In this document: piece by piece, positions 1-10,148 of the stretch
How the letters are laid out: each line of letters begins with the position of its first letter
Position numbering within the stretch: the first letter of the stretch is position 1
NCBI GenBank assembly: GCA_000697335.1
Contig: JNEM01008690.1
Span: 1 to 49,292 of the forward strand
DNA: 49,292 nucleotides
Source: Conidiobolus incongruus B7586
Lineage: Eukaryota; Entomophthoromycota; Entomophthoromycetes; Entomophthorales; Conidiobolaceae
Direction of reading: 5' to 3'
The notes under the pieces: generated by a model
The model's database searches: none
The model's input: the letters and a program-made list of their open reading frames with translations, nothing else
What the model was told of the DNA's origin: nothing
Translations under genes and position numbers: made by a program

Positions 1-1139
1 ATTCCACATTTTCTGAGCCATCTGAAGGCAATAATGAATTCTCACCAATTACTGGACCTGCTGCTATACGACCTATCTCTGCTTATACTTTAAGAACCTT
101 TCAAGGATCTCCCGAAGTTCCTAGGTCAATTTATGAACAGTCATTAATAGCATCCAGAACCGAAGAAACCATTAATGCCTTGATTGTAAATGGCCAATTG
201 AAGAATTTGGTTGTGTCGGGTAAGGTTTATCTAACTGTTAATCCAGGAACATCTCAAGAACAGCTATCTGAATTATTTATCAATATTCCAAATAATTCTC
301 ATCAACCTAGTATCTACCCCTCGAAATATCTTGAATTATCCTTACAAGACCCATCACAATACATGTTTGACCACAAAAATACTTCTAAGCTCATTGGAAA
401 AGATACATGTATACTCCAATACTTTATCAAAAAACAAGATAATTTTGAATCTATTCTACCAATGGAAGTTTATTCAGTATTTAACAATCTACCTGATTCT
501 AACAATACTCAATTTTCTATATCCATTATTTTTAACCTTCAAGAATCCAAACCACAATATCTTTGGGATCGATTCATTGTGACTGCTGCGATTTTGGATA
601 TTGATAATAAGTCTGAAAGACCACTTATATATTCTGTACCCATGGCCACTTGGAATGCTTCTGAGCAGACTGCAAGTTGGTCAGTGACTACCACTCATCC
701 TCACTTTACCATATTAGGACAGGCTCAAACTAAATCATCATTCCCAATTAGTATAGACTTTTCACTTCGATCAGAATCATCTTGTATTGGCTTTGGAATT
801 TCTGCTGTTGATAAACAAAATCAACCTGTTTCTTCTGAAATATTCATTCAAGGACCCGTCCAAATATCATCAGGCGTGGTGTTAGTTTCACCTCAAGAAT
901 TTGATCTTAATCAATTGTCGAAATCTAATCAAATTTCATCTCTAACATCTAGTCCCGCTCCAGTTACCGCAAATGGATTATCACAGGAACATGAAACAAA
1001 CTCTACATGTTCGAATAACCAGGGAAAAGAAAACAATGCTGAAACCAAGCAACAAGCTGACCAGATTGAAACATCTCCAGAACAAACTAATGCATCTCCT
1101 GAGGAAACTGATATCAAAGAAACCACCTCCAATAATTAA
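1..1139 (+). CDS. Muniscin-family endocytic adaptor, C-terminal mu-homology domain (5' partial)
   Basis: The frame is open from base 3 with no start codon, so the gene begins before the window; 378 residues and a TAA stop are visible. Residues about 54-305 resemble the mu-homology domain of muniscins (yeast Syp1, animal FCHO/SGIP1), which bind endocytic cargo and early coat proteins such as Ede1/Eps15 at clathrin sites. Markers are the segment ETINALIVNGQLKNLVVSG at the domain start, a long beta-rich stretch, and ATWNASEQTASWSV followed by a final strand region ending GPVQISSGVVLV. The last 70 or so residues are a polar Q/N/E/T-rich tail with no known motif. The F-BAR domain expected upstream is outside the window. 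No intron is seen in this part. The call rests on remembered family motifs; another mu-type longin or adaptin fold is the main alternative. Confidence 0.6.
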   Translation, partial: STFSEPSEGNNEFSPITGPAAIRPISAYTLRTFQGSPEVPRSIYEQSLIASRTEETINALIVNGQLKNLVVSGKVYLTVNPGTSQEQLSELFINIPNNSHQPSIYPSKYLELSLQDPSQYMFDHKNTSKLIGKDTCILQYFIKKQDNFESILPMEVYSVFNNLPDSNNTQFSISIIFNLQESKPQYLWDRFIVTAAILDIDNKSERPLIYSVPMATWNASEQTASWSVTTTHPHFTILGQAQTKSSFPISIDFSLRSESSCIGFGISAVDKQNQPVSSEIFIQGPVQISSGVVLVSPQEFDLNQLSKSNQISSLTSSPAPVTANGLSQEHETNSTCSNNQGKENNAETKQQADQIETSPEQTNASPEETDIKETTSNN

Positions 1140-1313
1140 ATTTTATTCAAAAATTGGTGTTTTTTAAAATGATTTAATTTTTCATTTTCATTTTTTATTT
1201 AATTTTAAAAATCTTTTTAATAAAAACCAATTATTTTAGGTAATTGATGTATTATATAAAACTAATCTCGATAAAACTATCATTTAATTCATTAAAATCC
1301 TAAATTATTTATT

Positions 1314-2194
1314 CTAAAATTCGAATTGATCTTGCTTTAACAATTCAATCATACCAGGAGCCATTCTAGGTTCATTCTTTTCATTTTTAACATATCTAAA
1401 TGGCATGATAGTAGAATCCCTATATAATTATTAATTAATTAGATCATTGATTTTCATATTAATTTTACATTTTGCCTAATTTAATTTCGGGATGGTCAAT
1501 AAATTCAATTTTTTCAAAGGGGACTTTATCCTCAACAATGATTTTACTCACTAAGACTGCTCCATCTGTTGTCATTTGAGCGGTACCTAAATGACGAGCT
1601 ATGGAAAATGAATATTAATTATATCATTATAAATCAAGTAAAAAATTGAATTACTTGGAAAATTGAATTTTCTTAATTCACTCGCTCTGTCACTAAATAT
1701 CCTAATTAGTTTTGATAATTAAATATCAATCAATCAATTACGGGACTAAACATTCCATAGCAATAGTATCTTCATCACCCAAAATGCCACCGAATAGTAA
1801 ATATTCGTATTCAGTATCATCAGTAGTTTGCATTACAGAGCTAGCTTCTTGATCTAATAAGCAAATCTAAATAAACAAACAATGAGCACAAAATCAAAAT
1901 TATTCAAGCATCAATGTAATAATGTATCATACTTTCTCGAAAGGGATGCCCAATTCAGTAACCGATTTCAAATAACAATTTTCCTTCTTAATTTCTGGTG
2001 GCATTTGGTCCAAGTCACCTTCCTTCAAATTGGTGAATATTAAATTCTCGCTACCTACCACTTGGGCCATATGAGCATATTCCAATTTACACCTAACCAT
2101 TGTATAGTTGAATAAATTGAATTTGAATATTTGTAAATTTAATTTTGTACCATGGGTATACTTCATCTTCCATATGCTCAATTATATATTTCAT
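1314..2194 (-). CDS. SFM1: Sfm1-type SPOUT protein arginine methyltransferase
   Basis: Six exons (2194-2151, 2092-1933, 1866-1742, 1692-1655, 1598-1469, 1419-1314) join to 200 residues ending in TAG; the introns are 49-66 bp and all GT-AG. Yeast Sfm1 (213 aa) is a cytosolic SPOUT-fold enzyme that methylates an arginine of ribosomal protein uS3. Family features visible are the N-terminus MKYIIEHMEDEVYPWC, the block VGSENLIFTNL, the middle block ASELRKFNFPTRHLG followed by QMTTDGAVLVSK, and the C-terminal IEFIDHPEI with MPFRYV. The first exon is only 44 nt, so a plain ORF scan picks a wrong start at 2181 inside it; the ATG at 2194 restores the conserved N-terminus. The 3' end faces the muniscin gene, and the 5' end is 673 bp from the Hv1-like gene, which is transcribed the other way. 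Confidence 0.88.
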
Positions 2195-2867
2195 TTTTTG
2201 ATCTATTAATCTATAAATTGAATCTAATTAACTTAATTTTTTTATAATTTTTGGCACGTTAATTAATCCTATATTAATGATTTACAAAATTTAAAAATTA
2301 TGGGACTTGAAGGATAAAAGTTGGCAAATTGAAATGTATAATTAATGGCTAATTTTATTGTTCAAAAATTATAAAAAATGATTTTATTAATTTCTAAAAT
2401 TGGAATTTTTTTATATTCTAAATTTAGTAAATACTTTTAGATGATTAAAACTTAAATGATGATATTAAAAAAATTAAAATAAGAAATATGATCCAATAAT
2501 ATATATTATTTGAGATAAATAAAAGATAATCAAATCTATTTTTTATTTTTATTTTTATTTTATAGACTTAAACCTTATAATCAAAAATTATGTAATTTTA
2601 ATGATTTAAATAGTATTTTCAACAAAATTGAACATTAATTAAAATGATATAAAATTAATATTCAAAATATCAAAATTGATGAAACATTTTAAAACCAATT
2701 TGCCAAATTGAATCAATGTTAAATTCAGTATAAAAATTAGTACAGTGACTTGAATTCAAAATTTATGAACAAAAATACCAAAGTTATATAAATTAATACA
2801 TTGTTGTAATATATCATCAACATAATAATAAATAACAATTTAATTTGTATTGTAGTACAATCTCAAA
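2195..2867. promoter_or_regulatory. Divergent intergenic region, SFM1 / Hv1-like
   Basis: A 673-bp AT-rich spacer between two divergent genes, so it must hold both promoters. Long A/T runs occur throughout; no specific transcription-factor site could be identified. No ORF or RNA gene is seen. Confidence 0.35.
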
Positions 2868-3722
2868 ATGAGACTATTTAACCAAAAGGAGAAAGAAGTG
2901 GAAAAGAAGGCTCAGTCAGTGAAGGATGCATCGCTAACTGATCTCGAGAAGGGAGGAATCAGTATGGCAATGATCCCTATTGACGAGGAATTATTCGCTG
3001 TAGAGCCTCAAATTGAAGAACGCGTGAGTTGGAGGATGAAGGCACGTGATTTTATTTGCTCGCCGAGGTTTCAATATACGATGTCTGGTTTAGTCGTTCT
3101 GAATTTAGCACTGAGTATCGGAGAATTCGTTATTAGTATTTTTACGGCTAAGGGTACTGTGAAAGAAGATAATGTAGACGAAATCGAGTTTGCTATATTA
3201 TGTACCAATTTAAGTTTATTGAGTTTTTTCGTTTTGGAAGTTATTGTTCGTGCTGGTCTTATAGGTTTTAAAATCTATTTCAAAGATGGTTGGAACATAC
3301 TGGATTTCTTCATAGTGTCGGTATCTTGTTTGATCGAAGCTATGTACCTGGAGAACAGTTTCAAAGAATTGCAAAAGATTGTAACTGTTGCTATGGCTTT
3401 TCGTTTGTGGAACGCACTCCGTATTGTTCACTTGATCAGTCGTACTCTCGATAATCAGGAACAGGCGAGATTAGACGCTGCAAAAGATCAAAATAAAAAA
3501 CTACAGAATGAATTGTCTGAGATTCAGCGCAAGAACGAGCGTTTAAAGAAGGAGAGAGATAGACATCTCAGCAAAACCAAGAAGATGGAAAGAGAGTTGG
3601 AAATCATTCAAATCAAAACGATTAACTCGTTTCAGCAGTCTTGGCAGAAGATTGTACCACTGACAAGTACAGTTCAAATTAAATCAGGCTTAGTCAAAGA
3701 TAAATCAATTACAAAAAAATAA
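2868..3722 (+). CDS. Hv1-like voltage-sensor-domain protein with coiled coil
   Basis: One intronless exon of 284 residues. Residues about 68-195 form four membrane helices matching the voltage-gated proton channel Hv1 (HVCN1): S1 around LVVLNLALSIGEF (75-87), S2 around SFFVLEVIVR (119-128), S3 around WNILDFFIVSVS (142-153), S4 around FRLWNALRIVHLISR (178-192). Residues about 196-250 are a charged heptad coiled coil, as in dimeric Hv1. Conserved relative to human Hv1 are S2 Phe121 and Glu124 (F150, E153), S3 Asp146 (D174), and S4 Arg179 and Arg185. Changed are the S1 selectivity Asp112 (here Asn79) and the middle S4 Arg208 (here Asn182); human zinc-binding His140 and His193 have no evident counterpart. 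It may therefore be a non-proton or non-conducting voltage sensor, like the Hv1 relative TMEM266. The gene looks more G+C-rich than its neighbours and, unlike every other complete gene here, has no intron. Its 3' end lies 53 bp from that of the convergent FNIP gene. Confidence 0.82.
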   Translation: MRLFNQKEKEVEKKAQSVKDASLTDLEKGGISMAMIPIDEELFAVEPQIEERVSWRMKARDFICSPRFQYTMSGLVVLNLALSIGEFVISIFTAKGTVKEDNVDEIEFAILCTNLSLLSFFVLEVIVRAGLIGFKIYFKDGWNILDFFIVSVSCLIEAMYLENSFKELQKIVTVAMAFRLWNALRIVHLISRTLDNQEQARLDAAKDQNKKLQNELSEIQRKNERLKKERDRHLSKTKKMERELEIIQIKTINSFQQSWQKIVPLTSTVQIKSGLVKDKSITKK

Positions 3723-3775
3723 AAATCAATTAATGAATATGAATTAAATAATGTCCACTGAACATAGTGAATTTA

Positions 3776-6700
3776 TTAGTGAGAAAAATTGGATGTAATA
3801 GTTTTCGTTAAAGGATCATATGTGGATGCAATAGACAGTATGATATTGATATCCGAGGATTGAACCCTAATAAAAATTAGTATAGTTATCATTTAAATAT
3901 CATTGATATGGATCTACCCTATAAAAGAAGCCAATGTAGTATTATCCCAAGTAGAGGCATCTTGGTTCTCTCTAAGTACTGACGATAATAATATACTCTT
4001 ATAATACAACTGTCTCAATCGATCTTCCAAATATTGAACAACCTAACATCAACAATAAGTATTAAATTGAATCAATATCACTCACTTATACTCACAGATT
4101 CTGAAGGCATTCCAAATTGCGACAATTGATGGGTTTCCTGTAAAGTTTCTTGAACGTGATCAGATGGAATTGATCTGAGTATAGATACTGATCTTCCAGG
4201 AGCTTGTCCAAATGATTGATTATCACTAAATATATATATATTAATATCATTAATTTATCTGAATAATAACATATTACTTTGATTGGAAGCTATCATACTC
4301 GATTAAATGTGTTTGCCTAACCAATCATTATTATTTATAACAAAGCTATTTTAGTTGTTTAAAGTTACCAAGTATTCGTATCAGCAACGATACATACAGC
4401 TTTTTTAACTGGCTCGTCATAAGAAAACTAAATAATCATTATTAATTATAAATACTATATAAACATAATATTAGAGTTACTTGAACAGAAGTTTTTAAAT
4501 CATTCTCTAAACTATCAATAAAATCGAATCGAGGTACACCCAACAATACGAAATCAGGCTTATAATGATTACAATAACTCGACATGAGTGATCTTCCATA
4601 AGATTTAGTATACAAAAACTGAGCGTCGGGAGTAGTTGCTAGTTCTTCACTCTCCGCCTGTTGTGATGGTTTGTTGTTTAAATTGGGTGGAAATATTTCC
4701 ACCAATTGGCCTCTATAAATTATCATTAGTGAATTGGTATATATATTTAATTATAAAAAAAATTACTGAGGTAGTGTAAATTCGATAAAATCTGAGCCAT
4801 TTGTAAAATTATCGGATGTTGGTGACGTCGTTTTAACCTCATCGACTTGATCTAATATTAAAAAATTGATAAACATCTAATAAATTACTAATAAAGTACA
4901 AATAAAATTACTAGATCTAGGTTCAGTATCCCTAATCATATTACTTATACTCTGATTATTTTCGGAATTCTCATTATTATTCAAATCTTCTTGAGGATTG
5001 GACAGATTAGACAATTCCAAACCCTTTGTGGACGAATTGGAAGTGGTAGACTTTTTACTGGATATAATGCTGGAGTCTTTATAGCCCACAGGTTTTAAAT
5101 TTTTGAAATCTTCGATGGACCACTTTTCTGAATTGAGTACGATTTCGTTGCAGCGGATAAAATATGTGAGGATGAATAAAATCCGTGATACGAGATCGGA
5201 ATCAGATCCTACAATGATTGTTCTACTGACTTGGGAGATACAACCTACATTTCCATATAAATCGCTGAGTTGAGCCCACAAAGGATTGTAAGACAGTTTC
5301 GTCTTGAGATCTTCTGTTTTATAAGAATTCGCAGGCACTACTGGCACCCATGACAAGTGATGACTCAAAACGTTGGAAATGAGTCCAGATATAAAATAAT
5401 TAGTTTTTTTGGTATCATAATTGGAGATAAGATAGGATAATTCTTTAATCAAAGAATCTGTATATGTAGTGCGATTTTGAGGTAGTGATAAGATATTTAA
5501 CCATAGAGGCTCTTGAATTCTTGGTGTCGTATACAAACTGATTAATTCTTCACGAAATATATTTACCTGGTCCAACAAAGTTTGATTGCTCTGCAATTGA
5601 AAAGCATCTAAAAATACAGTTGCTGGCAAAGACGATGAAGAATACTTTGAATTAAATATCTATACTCAATCCAATTTAAATAATATAAAAATATCATAGC
5701 AAAATAATCTTACGGAATTGCTGCCCGATACTGTACCAATTGAAGATTTGGATTTGGTTGCAAATTCTCTAGAAATGATTTCTTTTGCTAAGGTGTACAA
5801 TTTGTGAATTTTAATTTCTATCAAACTGTAATGTGAGTGTAAGAAATCGCGAAGGTGGCGATTAGTGCCAATATCGATGACGATACCAATAGAAAACATG
5901 GTATGTCTTGCACGTCGATTTATGTTACCCTAAACTCAATTTAATATTATATAATATAACTGTATACATTTGAATATATTACAAAGTCATCATGCTTGGT
6001 ACTGGGTAAAGTGGTGGGGCTAAAAGCACCATTTTCTAAACTAGTCCTGCCAGCTTTCTTGAGTCTCCTATCCAAGTGAATATTGTGGAATGATGATAAA
6101 GAACTCGCGACAGATGTGGATAAAATGTCGTGAATGTTTGAATCTTCTGAATGGTCCGAGTAGGTAATGTCGCTATTTTTGGATTCATAGGACAATGGAT
6201 CGCCCAAATCCGCTAATGATGAATTCATGTTATTGTCAAGTTTATTATTTATTGGAATGGATCTTATGGATTTGGATAATATTGCTTCAATTTCCGATGT
6301 GGTGAGTGAAAATAATAATGTTAATAGTAGCTGAGGTGCTGGTCCGTTAATTGTATGCAACTTGGTGGTGGTGCCTTTGAATGACATGGGTACTGTTCCA
6401 AACATCATATCTCCAATAGGTCCCAAATTATATCTGCGAGGATTTCTTAAAGGTGACTTTTGACTTGTTGGGAATGTGTTGGAACTATTAATAATTAACA
6501 AAATATTTTCATTAATAGTACATACTTTATTCAATTACCTTATTTCCATTTGAGCAGTATCACTAGATTTAGCATTTTCAATACTTTTGGAAACCTGAGT
6601 TAACTGGTCCGAATCGAATAATGCGGTTTTATTTTGGTCACCAGGATCTTGACATATTAAGACTCTAATATCTTGATGTTTAAAATTTGGAACACACCAC

Positions 6701-6827
6701 CTATCTCAATAATTAGTCAAATTAATTAAACAGATATAATGAAGTACTTTTTTGGCTCTAATAAGTTTAAACTTGAATTAGTTTGTGTTGGCTTTATTTC
6801 ATTACTTTTAAATATTTTTTGCCACAT
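3776..6827 (-). CDS. Folliculin-interacting protein (FNIP / Lst4 family)
   Basis: Twelve exons (6827-6748, 6700-6539, 6484-5983, 5929-5714, 5659-4912, 4851-4767, 4712-4481, 4427-4369, 4316-4278, 4225-4096, 4042-3918, 3866-3776) join in frame to 822 residues; introns are 47-60 bp. FNIP/Lst4 pairs with folliculin/Lst7 through Longin and DENN domains and acts as a GTPase regulator in lysosomal/vacuolar amino-acid signalling to TORC1. Family marks in order are IRVLICQDPGDQNKTALFDS near the N-terminus, the hallmark GDMMFGTVPMSFKGTT with PAPQLLL, a helical ARHTMFSIGIVIDIG segment, RIQEPLWLNIL, then HHLSWVPVVP, NPLWAQLSDLYGNVG and RILFILTYFIRC. The C-terminal DENN part has VLLGVPRFDF, EPVKKAVCIVADTNTW and DINIILSIASTYDP. 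A Ser/Asn-rich low-complexity linker lies between the blocks. The ATG at 6827 opens a short first exon rich in polar residues. The family assignment is firm; no folliculin gene is in the window. Confidence 0.9.
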
Positions 6828-7963
6828 TTTTGATGGATTTTATAAAAAAATTTTAATTAAAGAAAAAGAAATAAAGTAATTGAGATTGTACTATAGTGAA
6901 AGAATATTAAAAAATAGTGTTTTAAATAGGTATGGGAATTATTTTAATATAAATTTAACCCTTTTAATTCATAACATTGAATAAGTGTGACAACTAAATA
7001 CAAAATTTCAAAAAATTTTAATTTTTGCATTTAAATCTTTAAAAAACTTTTAATAAATATTATTATTTGCAGTTTTTATAGATATAAAAAATTAAATAAT
7101 TGTAGTATAATTATATATATATATATATATGTATAAACCATTATTCTTGTGGGGTTGATGACAAAGCGTATTTAGTTACATATTGTTAAAGGTGGTATGA
7201 TTGCAATTGATCAAATGACAGTATTTCACTATTTAGTAATTTATAATTCTAGTAATTGAAATTTTAAATATGAATTGATAAGGATTAGCAATTAATTAGT
7301 AAGTTATTTGATTTGAATATATTAAAACTAAGAATAGACTTAATAGTCATTGGAGGGTGATAATAATTATATTATTATTTCACTAATTTCAATATCAAAA
7401 ATTTCGAATTGGTAATTTTTCAAATATGTCATTATCTATAGAAGAATTTTCTATTTTGCAAATATTATTTTATGCAAACAAATTAGATAATTTTTAAATT
7501 TATGATAGAAGTATTTTAAATATTAAGGTTCATTGATATTTTGATAATCATATTTGTTGTATAATAATATTATTAATCTACTTTAAACTATCAAATAAAT
7601 GAACTTGTTCTACTAATAAAGTAATCTCAAAAATATTTTGAATCTGTATAGCTCGAATCAAGTTTAACTTTTACAAATCACAGATGTTGTGTTTTATTCC
7701 AAAGGCTTTATAATTTAATATCAAAATCAATAACCCACAGTAGTTATTATTTATTCCTTTGAAATTAAGATTATAGTAATATTTCAAAGTCGATTACTTT
7801 AAATTTGAATTAATATTAAAAATTGAGAAAATGAATAACTTTTATATAATATCAGTATTAAAAATTAATCGATTTAGAAATAATAGGATATTGCTATATA
7901 ATTTAAAGTTAATCATTACATTTTGTCCAAAGTTGATCAAATTTAATCACCCTTATCCAAGTC
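6828..7963. other. AT-rich spacer upstream of FNIP
   Basis: No gene or RNA recognised. It holds the FNIP promoter side and an (AT)n microsatellite at 7112-7130. The stretch nearest 7964 could include the 3' flank, and any former guide-RNA region, of the adjacent Fanzor-like relic, but nothing in the sequence proves this. Confidence 0.4.
7112..7130. repeat. (AT)n microsatellite
   Basis: About nine AT units in the spacer upstream of FNIP. Confidence 0.85.
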
Positions 7964-8700
7964 CTATATAGAGTCCAGAGACTCTAAGGGGATAGGCCTC
8001 AACGCTAATCCTAGGAGATTGGGCTGATTGATTGTTAGATAGCGAAGTAGTGAGTTTCTAATAGTGTTAATATTTTGACCCATTTTTACATGACATCAAA
8101 GACATTTGAAAATCTTGCTTGATCCAAGTTGCATAGGCAAATATCTACAATTACCACATATTTTTCTCATATGATGCTTGATGTAAATGATTACCTTGCA
8201 CCAAAGGCACTTTCTCATTTTATTAAGTTAGCTTTGTTTAAATCTATAATATGAGTATCTTGACATTGCTCTAACATCTTTACTATTAATACATTTGTTT
8301 ATTCTTATCATTATCTTTTGAGTCTTTAATTCATTAATTAAAACAATGTGATTTTGTTCAATAATGAATTTGGTAATTTTTTGTGTACTTTCAGTGTCTC
8401 TGTACTGTTTTTCATCTATTTTTTTAATCTCTGAATATTTTTTATATACAATTTCCTTTTGAGTTTATTTTATATTTAGCTTATTATTAGCAAAAGAAAC
8501 AAAATAAATTCTTTTATATATTATTTTCATGGTTTGATAAATAGATTAATAGGAGAGTGGTTTTTTATAGTAACTTTTATTTAAAATTAAAAGCTAGAAC
8601 TCCTTTTTCAATAATAATAAATCTAAAGGCTTAGCTATTTTATTAATTAGTAATGGCACCAAAATGAAAAAATGATATTTATCAAGCTTTGACTTGTGAA
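7964..8700 (-). mobile_element. Decayed Fanzor/TnpB-type RNA-guided nuclease gene
   Basis: Reading the minus strand gives discontinuous but recognisable pieces of a Fanzor (eukaryotic TnpB) protein. From N to C these are a beta-rich HKSKLDKYHFFILVPLLI (about 8700-8645); a RuvC-II-like block IVLINELKTQKIM then INSKDVRAMSRYSYYRFKQ (about 8360-8235), matching family pattern KTxxM...NxKTxRxMxxWSHYRFKQ; a block CLWCKVII...RKICGNCRYLPMQLGSSKIFKC (8215-8100), matching the zinc-ribbon motif CGxCG..H.KLGG.K.FKC; and NINTIRNSLLRYL (about 8070-8035), matching the terminal DRDINAARNILLRYL. The frame has in-frame stops (for example TAA near 8230 and TGA at 8098-8096), the RuvC-III Asp is replaced (GQNIN for DRDIN), and no clean RuvC-I DPG motif is found. 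It is thus a non-functional copy. A weak basic stretch at about 9140-9060 may be the N-terminus. No terminal repeats were identified. Confidence 0.72.
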
Positions 8701-10148
8701 TTAAATAATTAAAATTATATTTTTCGGTGATGGCTTAATGTATAAAATTAGATCATTATTAAAAAAATAAAATAAAAAAACAACTGCTTATTGTAATATT
8801 AAGAGTAAATAATAATTTATTAAATTGTACTTAATTTTTATATGAATTGAATTTTACGCTATTTTTTAAATACCATTTATTATTTTATCTTTCAATATTG
8901 TAGAGTTTTGTATTCATTGGTTTTCATACTCAAATCAAAATATGTTCAAACATTTGATTTGAGCATTATTTAATTTGAAATAACATAATATTCAGATTCC
9001 ATGATATATTGATTATATATTTATTATGTTACCCCAAACCAATCCACCAATGGCTATCTTTATTTTGCAAGTTTGAATCAGTTTTGTTTTTTCACACTTT
9101 CTTATATGTTTTTCGATTTTGTTAATTTCTTTTTATTTACTTAGCTAAATATAAATTATGATTTTTTTATTATATTATGTATTTTATTATTGTAATAATG
9201 GGTGGTAAATGATATATCATTTTCCTTTAAAAAAGAATTTAAAATTTTTTTGATATATAATAACTATGCTTGTTTTTTTAGAAATAATATTCAAAAATTA
9301 TTTTTATATATATTAAATTTGATCAAATTTAAATATTTGTAATTATATTATGATTTAGTATCTTAAATGATTTTATATTCAACATTCATTTTTTTCCAGG
9401 CTTTAAACTTATTATTTAAAATTTCTAATAATTTAAAATGTCTCAGATAATATGTTGTTTGATATTTCGATATTGTATTTTTCTTAATTAAAAAGTGATT
9501 TAATATTTCAGACTAAATAAATCTTTAATTTACCTCGATTTGATATGGTTCTAGCTTTTCTAACTTTATAATATCTATATTGATATAATGAGATTCCAAA
9601 TTATTTTTTAATTTCAAAGACAAAAAATTACTGAAAATTATTTATATATAACGACGAATAACTATTATATGTTTGATATTATATTATTTAAAATTTAATA
9701 CTATTCAATAATAATATTCAAGCATTTATATTGCAAATGATAATTAATCTAAGATTACCAGTGTTAAAGTTAAACTGAAATTATATTTATTCATCTAATT
9801 TTATATTATTGGCCAATATAGATTCATATTATTACATTATAAAATTTCAAAATTTTTATTATATTCTTATTGTTGAGATTTATAATAAGATGGTTGATAG
9901 TAAATTTTTTAAATAGTTGATTCATTGTATAATATAATCTATCAAATATTATTGCCTTAACTATCCAATCGAGTTGGACCCTTAATTTTGAAATTTAAAA
10001 TTAGGATTCAATAAAACAATAATTAATTTATCTCAATCCCATAACAATTATTTCAATTAAATGTAGTTAAAAATGATAAAGTCTGAAAATAAAAAAACAA
10101 GGACCTTAGTAAGTCCTTAAACTGCTAACACCATTCCATACCCCATAA
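8701..10148. other. AT-rich spacer, possible N-terminal end of the Fanzor relic
   Basis: No intact ORF. On the minus strand at about 9140-9060 the translation contains a short basic stretch (EKTKLIQTCKIKI) that vaguely resembles TnpB/Fanzor N-termini; this is weak. A small inverted repeat (AAGGAC at 10099-10104, GTCCTT at 10113-10118) lies just before the unidentified frame at 10149. Otherwise nothing is seen. Confidence 0.3.
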
